Position numbers and translations under genes: made by a program. This document shows, piece after piece, positions 55,067 to 63,300 of a stretch of DNA of 64,000 nt (position 1 is its first letter; the number at the start of each line of letters is the position of its first letter). The notes under the pieces were generated by a model. That model did no database searches, was not told where the DNA came from, and worked only from the letters and a program-made list of their open reading frames with translations. Source of the stretch: a bacterium (GTDB lineage Bacteria > Bacillota > Bacilli > Lactobacillales > Streptococcaceae); the NCBI GenBank assembly GCA_905221215.1, contig CAJNCI010000007.1, positions 1 to 64,000 of the forward strand, given 5' to 3'.

Positions 55067-56632
55067 GTGAAATTTAATGAATTAAACTTGTCTGCTGATT
55101 TGCTAGCAGAGATTGAAAAAGCTGGTTTTGTAGAAGCCAGTCCTATCCAAGAACAAACTATTCCCTTGGCACTTGAAGGTAAGGATGTTATCGGTCAAGC
55201 TCAGACTGGTACAGGAAAAACTGCAGCCTTTGGTTTGCCAACCCTTGAAAAAATCCGTACAGAAGAAGCGACCATCCAAGCTTTGGTTATCGCTCCAACA
55301 CGTGAACTTGCTGTCCAAAGTCAAGAAGAACTCTTCCGCTTTGGTCGTAGTAAGGGAGTCAAAGTCCGCTCAGTATATGGCGGATCAAGCATTGAAAAAC
55401 AAATTAAGGCTCTTAAATCTGGTGCCCATATCGTAGTGGGAACACCTGGTCGCCTTTTGGACTTGATTAAACGCAAGGCCTTGAAATTACAAGACATTGA
55501 AACCCTTATCCTTGACGAAGCGGATGAAATGCTCAACATGGGCTTCCTTGAAGATATCGAAGCGATCATCTCGCGTGTCCCTGAAAGCCGTCAAACCTTA
55601 CTTTTCTCAGCAACTATGCCAGATGCCATCAAACGTATCGGTGTTCAGTTTATGAAAGAGCCTGAGCATGTGAAGATTGCTGCTAAGGAATTGACAACAG
55701 AATTGGTTGACCAGTACTATATCCGAGTTAAGGAGCAAGAAAAATTTGATACAATGACACGTCTCATGGATGTGGAACAACCAGAACTTGCTATCGTATT
55801 TGGTCGTACAAAACGTCGTGTAGATGAATTGACTCGTGGTCTGAAAATCCGTGGCTTCCGTGCTGAAGGAATTCATGGAGACCTAGACCAAAACAAACGT
55901 CTTCGTGTCCTTCGTGACTTCAAAAATGGCAATCTCGATGTTTTGGTTGCGACAGACGTTGCAGCGCGTGGGTTGGATATTTCAGGTGTGACCCATGTCT
56001 ATAACTACGATATTCCACAAGATCCTGAAAGTTATGTTCACCGTATCGGTCGTACAGGTCGTGCTGGTAAATCAGGTCAATCAATTACCTTTGTTGCTCC
56101 AAATGAAATGGGCTACCTTCAAATCATCGAAAACTTGACTAAGAAACGCATGAAAGGTCTCAAACCTGCAAGTGCAGAAGAAGCCTTCCAAGCTAAAAAA
56201 CAAGTGGCTCTCAAGAAAATCGAACGTGATTTTGCAGATGAGACAATCCGTGGTAACTTTGAGAAATTTGGCAAGGATGCTCGTAAGTTGGCTGCCGAAT
56301 TTACTCCAGAAGAATTGGCCATGTATATCTTGAGTCTGACAGTCCAAGATCCGGATAGCCTTCCAGAAGTTGAGATTGCGCGTGAAAAACCACTGCCATT
56401 TAAACCATCAGGTAATGGCTTCGGTGGTAAAGGTAAGGGAGGTCGTCGTGTAGATGACCGTCGTGATCGCGAACGCCGTGGCAATGGTCGCCGTGATGAT
56501 TTCAAAAAAGGCAGTCGTGGAAATGATCGTTATGATAAGGAAAAACGTTACCGTAAGGATAATAAAAAACCACGTAACACTTCAAGCGAAAAGAAAACAG
56601 GCTTTGTTATTCGTAACAAGGGCGATAAATAA
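55067..56632 (+). CDS. cshA: DEAD-box RNA helicase CshA
   Basis: This 521-residue ATP-dependent RNA helicase works in RNA decay, ribosome biogenesis and cold growth. Motifs in order: Q-motif (SPIQEQTIP), I (AQTGTGKT near 48), Ia (PTRELA), II (DEAD near 150), III (SAT near 183) and VI (HRIGRTGRAG). A long Arg/Gly/Asp-rich basic tail follows residue 440. The start is GTG, preceded by AGAAAGAAG. It is monocistronic. Confidence 0.95.
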   Translation: MKFNELNLSADLLAEIEKAGFVEASPIQEQTIPLALEGKDVIGQAQTGTGKTAAFGLPTLEKIRTEEATIQALVIAPTRELAVQSQEELFRFGRSKGVKVRSVYGGSSIEKQIKALKSGAHIVVGTPGRLLDLIKRKALKLQDIETLILDEADEMLNMGFLEDIEAIISRVPESRQTLLFSATMPDAIKRIGVQFMKEPEHVKIAAKELTTELVDQYYIRVKEQEKFDTMTRLMDVEQPELAIVFGRTKRRVDELTRGLKIRGFRAEGIHGDLDQNKRLRVLRDFKNGNLDVLVATDVAARGLDISGVTHVYNYDIPQDPESYVHRIGRTGRAGKSGQSITFVAPNEMGYLQIIENLTKKRMKGLKPASAEEAFQAKKQVALKKIERDFADETIRGNFEKFGKDARKLAAEFTPEELAMYILSLTVQDPDSLPEVEIAREKPLPFKPSGNGFGGKGKGGRRVDDRRDRERRGNGRRDDFKKGSRGNDRYDKEKRYRKDNKKPRNTSSEKKTGFVIRNKGDK

Positions 56633-56634
56633 GA

Positions 56635-56662
56635 AAAAGCGGTTCAAAATGAATCGCTTTTT
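56635..56662 (+). terminator. cshA terminator
   Basis: AAAAAGCGGTTCA and TGAATCGCTTTTT form a 13-base stem. Confidence 0.85.
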
Positions 56663-56816
56663 ATATAAGGAGACCGAATGGAAAAAGAAAGATAAATAAA
56701 ATAGTTATATCATATTCTTATAATATTATGATACACAAAAATAGGAAGCTTGTCAATAGAAAAAAAGCAATTTAATTAAAAATATTCTTGTTTTTTCAAA
56801 TTGCAATTAAATAAGC

Positions 56817-56831
56817 AATTTTCAGATAATA
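56817..56831 (+). promoter_or_regulatory. CodY box upstream of codY
   Basis: AATTTTCAGATAATA matches the CodY consensus AATTTTCWGAAAATT at 13 of 15 positions. It ends one base before the codY -35 box, so negative autoregulation is likely. Confidence 0.65.
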
Positions 56832-56832
56832 A

Positions 56833-56861
56833 TTGAAAATGCAAGCTGTTTATGTTATAAT
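56833..56861 (+). promoter_or_regulatory. codY promoter
   Basis: TTGAAA (56833-56838) and TATAAT (56856-56861) are spaced by 17 bases, with an extended TG element. Confidence 0.85.
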
Positions 56862-56887
56862 GATAGCGATTAAATTCGAGGTGAAAA

Positions 56888-57676
56888 ATGGCACATTTAT
56901 TAGAAAAAACTAGAAAAATTACTTCTATCCTGAAGCGCTCTGAGGAGCAGTTACAGGAAGAGCTTCCCTACAATGCGATTACCCGTCAATTGGCAGATAT
57001 TATTGATTGTAACGCCTGTATTGTTAACAGCAAGGGACGTCTCCTTGGCTATTTTATGCGTTATAAAACCAATACAGATCGCGTGGAGCAATTCTTCCAA
57101 ACTAAGATTTTCCCGGATGATTATGTACAGGGCGCAAACATGATTTACGATACAGAAGCCAATCTGACAGTGGATCATGATTTGAGTATTTTCCCTGTAG
57201 AGAGTCGTTCTGATTTTCCAGATGGCTTGACAACCATTGCGCCAATTCATGTATCAGGGATTCGTTTAGGTTCTTTGATTATTTGGCGCAATGATAAGAA
57301 ATTCGAAGATGAGGACTTGATCCTTGTTGAGATTGCCAGTACCGTTGTTGGGATTCAGCTTCTCAACTTCCAACGTGAAGAAGATGAGAAAAATATCCGC
57401 CGTCGTACTGCTGTTACCATGGCGGTCAATACCCTTTCTTACTCAGAACTTCGTGCTGTTTCAGCTATTTTAGGGGAGTTAAACGGAAATGAAGGTCAGT
57501 TGACTGCGTCAGTGATTGCAGACCGTATTGGAATTACTCGCTCTGTGATTGTTAATGCTCTTCGTAAACTTGAGTCTGCTGGGATTATTGAAAGTCGCTC
57601 ACTTGGAATGAAGGGAACCTACCTTAAGGTCTTGATTTCAGATATTTTTGAAGAAGTGAAGAAAAGAGATTACTAA
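56888..57676 (+). CDS. codY: Global nutrient regulator CodY
   Basis: This 262-residue dimeric repressor responds to branched-chain amino acids. It has an N-terminal GAF domain (about 1-155), a linker helix and a C-terminal winged helix with [20 protein letters not shown]. Streptococcal CodY does not sense GTP, as far as is known. GAGGTG precedes the ATG. Its stop shares one base with the pncA start (TAATG). Confidence 0.97.
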   Translation: MAHLLEKTRKITSILKRSEEQLQEELPYNAITRQLADIIDCNACIVNSKGRLLGYFMRYKTNTDRVEQFFQTKIFPDDYVQGANMIYDTEANLTVDHDLSIFPVESRSDFPDGLTTIAPIHVSGIRLGSLIIWRNDKKFEDEDLILVEIASTVVGIQLLNFQREEDEKNIRRRTAVTMAVNTLSYSELRAVSAILGELNGNEGQLTASVIADRIGITRSVIVNALRKLESAGIIESRSLGMKGTYLKVLISDIFEEVKKRDY

Positions 57677-58251
57677 TGACTAAGGCTTTAATTTCGATTG
57701 ATTATACAGAAGATTTTGTTGCTGATAGTGGAAAGTTGACAGCAGGTGCTCCAGCTCAAGCAATTTCAGATGCCATTAGCAAGGTAACTCGATTGGCTTT
57801 TGAACGTGGAGATTACATCTTCTTTACCATCGATGCTCATGAGGAAAACGATTGTTTCCATCCAGAAAGTAAACTATTTCCTCCTCATAATTTGATTGGG
57901 ACTAGTGGGCGTAATTTATACGGAGATTTGGGAACCTTTTATCAAGAGCATGGTTCAGACAGTCGTGTCTTTTGGATGGATAAACGTCATTACTCAGCTT
58001 TTTCAGGGACTGACTTGGATATCCGTTTGAGAGAGCGTCGCGTGTCTACAGTTATTTTAACAGGTGTTTTGACAGACATCTGTGTCCTACATACAGCTAT
58101 AGATGCCTATAATCTAGGATATGACATTGAAATTGTTAAACCAGCTGTTGCTTCCATCTGGCCTGAAAATCATCAATTTGCCCTAGGTCATTTCAAAAAC
58201 ACACTTGGAGCTAAGTTAGTAGATGAAAATCTAAATGAACTTTCTGAGTGA
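57676..58251 (+). CDS. pncA: Nicotinamidase
   Basis: This 191-residue isochorismatase-fold enzyme converts nicotinamide to nicotinate for NAD salvage. The catalytic triad is Asp9, Lys103 and Cys136 (in TDICVLHTA), and metal ligands lie in DAHEENDCFHPE. Coupling to codY by a TAATG overlap puts NAD salvage under the same promoter. The pneumococcal orthologue is a characterised nicotinamidase. Confidence 0.92.
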   Translation: MTKALISIDYTEDFVADSGKLTAGAPAQAISDAISKVTRLAFERGDYIFFTIDAHEENDCFHPESKLFPPHNLIGTSGRNLYGDLGTFYQEHGSDSRVFWMDKRHYSAFSGTDLDIRLRERRVSTVILTGVLTDICVLHTAIDAYNLGYDIEIVKPAVASIWPENHQFALGHFKNTLGAKLVDENLNELSE

Positions 58252-58286
58252 TTTGGTTGTGAAATGAAAAAAATCTGAAAAAAGTG

Positions 58287-58315
58287 TTGACAAGCCTCCC
58301 AAAAGTTGATATACT
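58287..58315 (+). promoter_or_regulatory. tRNA-Leu promoter
   Basis: TTGACA and TATACT are spaced by 17 bases, 16 bases before the tRNA. Confidence 0.85.
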
Positions 58316-58330
58316 AGTAAAGTAATCGAC

Positions 58331-58416
58331 GCGGGGATGGCGGAATTGGCAGACGCGCAGGACTAAGGATCCTGTGACCGCTTTAGGTCGTGAGGGTTCA
58401 AGTCCCTCTCTCCGCA
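58331..58416 (+). tRNA. tRNA-Leu (anticodon AAG)
   Basis: The 86-nt sequence folds as a class II tRNA. It has acceptor GCGGGGA / TCTCCGC, an anticodon stem CAGGA / TCCTG around loop CTAAGGA (anticodon AAG), a long variable arm and a GGTTCAAGTCC T-arm. CCA is not encoded. Confidence 0.93.
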
Positions 58417-58422
58417 TAGGAT

Positions 58423-58455
58423 AAGAGTTAGCTTAGGCTAGCTCTTTTGTTTTTG
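58423..58455 (+). terminator. tRNA-Leu terminator
   Basis: AAGAGTTAGC and GCTAGCTCTT form the stem, followed by TTGTTTTTG. Confidence 0.75.
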
Positions 58456-58625
58456 TAAGCTTTATAATATCTATGCTGGGCGTCCATCTCTTTCAGATAA
58501 ATAATATAGTTTGAAATTTCTCCTGATTCTCTCTACTCTTTCTATTTTTTTCGAATAAATAGATAGAACCATCGAATCTAGCAAAATTAGATTTAAAAAT
58601 ATGGTATAATAGAAGGAGGAAATGG

Positions 58626-59564
58626 ATGACTTTAAGACATCCGGGCATCAGCCCGACCAATGATTTGGTAGCTAAGAAGATTTTTAGTAATCCAGAAATC
58701 ACTTGTCAATTTATCCGCGATATGCTGGACTTGCCAGCAAAAAATGTGACCATTTTGGAGGGAAACAATATTCACGTCTTGCCTTCCCTGCCATACTCGG
58801 CGCAGGATTTCTATACCAGTATAGATGTCTTGGCGGAACTAGACAATGGAACTCAAGTTATTATCGAAATACAGGTACATCATCAGAATTTTTTCATCAA
58901 TCGCCTGTGGGCTTATTTGTGCAGTCAGGTCAATCAGAATCTTGAAAAAATTCGCCAACGTGAAGGTGATACCCACCAGAGCTACAAACACATCGCACCT
59001 GTTTACGCAATAGCTATTGTGGATAGTAATTATTTCCAAGATGATCTAGCTTTCCACAGTTTTAGCATGCGCGAGGATACGACAGGTGAGGTCTTAACTA
59101 TCACCAGTAATGGACAGGAAAACCATCTGGTCAAAATTGCGTTCTTGGAACTGAAAAAATACAGAGAAACCAGCAAAGACGAGGTTCGCAAGCCATGGTT
59201 GGAGTTTTTTGGGAACAAACCCTTTACTCAAGAACCCGAGCGAGCCATCAGTCAAGCAGACCAACTGCTGGACTATAAAAGCTGGTCCGAGGAGGACAGG
59301 AAAATGTTTAGTCAATTACGTATGCGCGAAGAACAAGCCTTGTTAGCACAGGACTATGCCTTGGAACAAGCTGAAGAAAAAGGAATAGAGCGTGGTCTTG
59401 AACGTGGGCGAGCTGAGGGTCTTGAAAAAGGTTTAGAGTGTGGACAACTGCTTGCTTTTTTAGATATGGTTCGTAAGCATCTTTTGACAGCTGAGGTTGC
59501 GAGTGAGCAATTAGGCATGACTGTCGCTGAGTTTGAAGAACTATTGAAAGTGCATCACGAATAA
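58626..59564 (+). CDS. Rpn family recombination-promoting nuclease
   Basis: This 312-residue protein has the Rpn/PD-(D/E)XK core. YTSIDVLAEL supplies the aspartate and VIIEIQVHH the E-x-Q that replaces E-x-K, followed by the LWAYLCSQ helix. The C-terminal third is charged, with an EKGIERGLERGRAEGLEKG helix. Rpn proteins cleave DNA and promote RecA-independent recombination, and many have phage-defence roles. AAGGAGGA lies 5 bases before the ATG. Two partial copies of its 3' third follow in tandem. It sits next to a tRNA gene. Confidence 0.85.
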   Translation: MTLRHPGISPTNDLVAKKIFSNPEITCQFIRDMLDLPAKNVTILEGNNIHVLPSLPYSAQDFYTSIDVLAELDNGTQVIIEIQVHHQNFFINRLWAYLCSQVNQNLEKIRQREGDTHQSYKHIAPVYAIAIVDSNYFQDDLAFHSFSMREDTTGEVLTITSNGQENHLVKIAFLELKKYRETSKDEVRKPWLEFFGNKPFTQEPERAISQADQLLDYKSWSEEDRKMFSQLRMREEQALLAQDYALEQAEEKGIERGLERGRAEGLEKGLECGQLLAFLDMVRKHLLTAEVASEQLGMTVAEFEELLKVHHE

Positions 59565-59956
59565 GAACAAAAAAATACAGAGAAACCAGCAAAGACGAGG
59601 TTCGCAAACCGTGGTTGGAGTTTTTCGGTAACAAACCCTTTACCCAGCAACCTGAGCGAGCCATCAGCCAGGCAGACCAACTGCTGGACTACAAGAGCTG
59701 GTCCGAGGAGGACAGGAAAATGTTTAGTGAACAACGCAGGCGTGAGGAACAAGCATTGTTAGCACAGGACTATGCCTTGGAACAAGCTGAGGAAAAAGGG
59801 TTATAGCGGGGACTAGAGCGTGGTCGAGCTGAAGGTGGTTTCGCGATGTTGGCAAATCTAGTCCGTCAACATGTATTAAGCACTGAATTTGCCAGCCAAC
59901 AATTAGGTATGTCGGTTGTTGAGTTTGAGGTACTATTGAAGGACCAACATAAATAA
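59565..59956 (+). pseudogene. Tandem partial copy 2 of the Rpn C-terminal region
   Basis: It repeats the gene from codon ~175 to its stop, starting exactly after the previous TAA. KKYRETSKDEVRKPWLEFFG and the following 60 residues are nearly identical to the intact gene. A TAG at 59804-59806 interrupts the charged helix, but the frame continues to TAA 59954. The tail (LANLVRQHVLSTEFASQQLG) has diverged from that of the intact gene. Confidence 0.8.
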
Positions 59957-60043
59957 GAACTAAAAAAATACAGAGAAACCAGCAAAGATGTGGTTCGTAA
60001 ACCGTGGTTAGGTTTTTTTGGGAACAAACCCTTTACTCAATAA
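59957..60043 (+). pseudogene. Tandem partial copy 3 of the Rpn C-terminal region
   Basis: It again starts directly after a TAA with ELKKYRETSKDVVRKPW and stops at NKPFTQ-TAA, so only about 28 codons remain. Confidence 0.75.
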
Positions 60044-60106
60044 TAAGCTTTCATCAATCCGCTGTCTATAAAATGTAAGGATAGGCAGTCTACCATTTAA
60101 AATAAT

Positions 60107-60147
60107 GACAGATTTTTCCGAGGCAAAAGGTAAGATCTGTTTTTTGT
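60107..60147. terminator. Hairpin downstream of the Rpn relics
   Basis: ACAGAT and ATCTGT form the outer stem around CC/GG, with a T6 run on the plus strand. Confidence 0.5.
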
Positions 60148-60197
60148 TTATATTAAATTTTATAGTTTAGATATTCGAAATATAAGTATAATAACAC

Positions 60198-60222
60198 TTG
60201 CATATATATATATATATATAAT
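60198..60222 (+). promoter_or_regulatory. Candidate variable-spacer promoter with (AT)n tract
   Basis: TTGCAT (60198-60203) and TATAAT (60217-60222) are joined by an uninterrupted alternating AT tract (60202-60220). The present spacing is 13 bases, too short for efficient use; two more AT units would give 17. A fixed alternative, TTTACA-15-TATAGT at 60295-60321, lies downstream. Confidence 0.4.
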
Positions 60223-60383
60223 TCTTGAAAAATGCTCATAAATACGATTGTTGTAGTATTTTTATTTTGGACACTCTTTATGAAAATGCTTGCTTTTACA
60301 CTGCGAAAGTATTAATATAGTGTTGAGATATTATGTTTCAAAGCGTGTTAGCTAATCAGTTGAAACAATGAAAGGATATGCTT

Positions 60384-63300
60384 ATGTTTGGTAAAAAGCG
60401 TGACGACAATGGTGAAAAAGTTTACCGTTATTCTATAAGAAAGTACCATTTTGGTGCTGCGAGTGTGGCGATTGCAGCGCTCATCTTTTTTGCGAATGGA
60501 GTAGCTAAGGCGGATATGGCCGTCTCTCCTGTAACAGCCAATAGTACACATCAGACAGTTGCTGGTGGCGGAGGAGATACATCGGGAGATAGTGGGTCAG
60601 CAGGTGATCCTAACGATCCAGCTATCATTACAAACTCAATTTCAGAGGCAACAACTCCTACAAAAGCTGGAATAAGTACAGTAACTACAAGTGTAGAAAA
60701 TCCAGTAGTATCAGATTCATCAAAACATAGCGAAAATACTGAGTCTACGACTAGTAATGTATCTGAAAAAACAGAAATACCTACAGTAACTAGTGGCAAA
60801 GTACAAGGCGATGTAGCCTCTACTGAAACTAAAAAAGTAAATGTTACTGACTTAAAAACAGCTTTAGCGGAATTGGAAGGCAAAATAGCATCTATAACTG
60901 ATGAAGCTAAAAAAGCGCAGCTAAATGTAGTAATTGCAGAAGCTAAAAAAGTTTTAGCGGATAAAAATGCTACACAAGAACAAATAGATTCACAATTGAC
61001 GCTTGTGCAAGACGCTGTTAAATCGGTTCAAGAAGTAGCTAAAAAAGTAGATGAGGCTAAACCGTCAGAAAAAAATGGAAGTAAGTCATTAGAGGCTGAC
61101 AGCACAGCCCTCCCAACCAGAAGTTCTCGTAGAGGAAGAGGGCGGAGCACTGAAGTTCAACCGGAAACTAGCGAAGGTGCAACTCCAAAATTAGAAGCAG
61201 CGAATTCTAACAAAGAAACTGCACCAAAAGCATTACCGACGTACACAAATGGTACGGATAATTATAAATTGGCAGAAGAAATGTACAATATCGCTACATA
61301 TCTTAGAAATAAAGGTGCAAACCAAGCAGAAGCAGCTGCTATCAAAGCTAACGCCGACAAGTTAAACGAAAAATTAGGGCTTATTGATGAAAATGCAGTG
61401 TTGTCTGAAACCGACTTTGCGACAGCTCTAGCAGACTTAACAGCAGCTCGTAATACGATTGAAGCATTCTTGGATACACAATCTTCGAATGGACAACCTA
61501 CAGTTCCAGGGACAGAACGTTCGGTAGGGGATGAGTCTAGTCGTACAGAACGTTCTGTAGGTCAAGACCGTGATGGATCAAATGAATATAAAAATAGTCT
61601 GGAATACTATTTCGAAGACGGTAAAAAAGGAGTTTCTCCTTATGATAGGTATACGTATGTATTCTACACTAGTAGACAATCAGGTGTGATATGGGATGGT
61701 GTTAGAAAACCTGTAGAAGAGGGTAGAGATTTTATTTATGCCGATGTGGCTCCGACTAGTAATGGATTTAAGTGGGATATTTATATTAATCGTGCCAGAC
61801 ACGATTTGAGTGATTCGGTGGGATGGTTTACCCTTCCAAAAGGTGTCAATGTCGTTGGAAATTCGGTAACGATATCTTGGTCTAACAGTGAAGGGAACCG
61901 TGCGATTTCACCGAACGATGGAAGAATAGAAACAGCACTTAGCCAAGCTGGGCTTAAAATGGTAACAAAAGGTACGACGAAAGCATCTGGAATAGATAAG
62001 AGAAATTCTGGTTATTCTAAGAGTTGGAATTCTGGTGATATAAAAGCCTTGGCTACAACTGGTGGAGTAAACGGAAATAACCCATACAAATTTGACCTTC
62101 TTAATAATGACAGCAATGGTCAAGCTTTACAAGATGCGAAGATTAATGCAATCTATAACAATAATGGAGACTTGTATTATTTTCAACAAGGTGCTGACCG
62201 AACAACGTATCACCTTTCTTTTGAAACAACAGGGATTACAAGTAAGCGAGACTTAATCTATGCAGCTGGTATGAAAGGTGAAAGGACAGACAATACGGCT
62301 CAACCTCCTGTAAGAGTTCGTTTCATTGCTAACCAATGGTCTGCAAAAACCTCATTAGAAAAGACTGATGCTGACGAATATTCGCCAACTATCACTTATC
62401 CAGCCTACATTGTAAAACAGGGAGAGTATGCAAACGTTGGTACTAGTAGAGAACTAGAACGTCATCCGGAAAAAGGGGATAAACTTTTAACTTACGGGTT
62501 TGAAAGTTATACAAAAAACGATTTTGATGCAAACAACTATTATCATTTTGAAGCTAGAAATGGAAAAAATTCTGAAGAAGTTCTTCTTGAAGCTAATAAA
62601 AGAGGGTTCAATGATAGCTTTAGAATGTATAGACCTGATGGAACAGAGATTTCTAAACATGATATGGGACATAGTGGTGCGGATAAGCCGGGAGATTTTG
62701 AATATACATGGAAATGGGTTTATAAGGACGGCTCTAAGGCATCTGAACATGTGAGGTTTATCGTAGTTCCTAAAGAACCGAGACTAGTTACTAACTTAAC
62801 AAATGAAGCAGGTAAGAAAAATGTAAGAATTCAGGCAAGCGGTGGTACAGCAGGATTCAAGATGGAACTTTACCATAAGGTAGGGAGTGTACTGACAAAA
62901 GTTGCAGAAGCCGACCCAAATGCAAACGGAGAAGCAACATTTGTTCTTTTAGATAAAAATAATAATCCTAGAGCCTTGGAAGTAGGGGAATATGTTGCAA
63001 AAACAGTTGCTAACCTTAATAAAGACTATAGAGACTATGCTGGAATCACTCATAAACAAGAAGATGGACTAAGATCTGGTGAATCGAATGTAATGACAGC
63101 TACAGATGGAGTGCCACCTGTAGTGCGCATGATTGGTAGCACTGAATCACTTCCAGAGTCAAGACCAGGGAATAATGATCCTGCTGTATATTCAGTAACT
63201 CAAGGTGATCGATTTGCACCAATGTTAGAAGCCTTTGACAACACAGGTAAGATGACTAAGTTTGAGATTACGAACCTTCCAAATGGGGTAACTGCTACTA

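Noticed and set aside
60202..60220. AT tract as a replication origin or unwinding element
   Set aside because: There are no DnaA boxes or replication genes nearby. Its placement between -35 and -10 boxes explains it better.
62487..62750. Short frames on both strands inside the surface-protein gene
   Set aside because: The long plus-strand frame from 60384 is uninterrupted and starts with a YSIRK signal, so the shorter frames are incidental.
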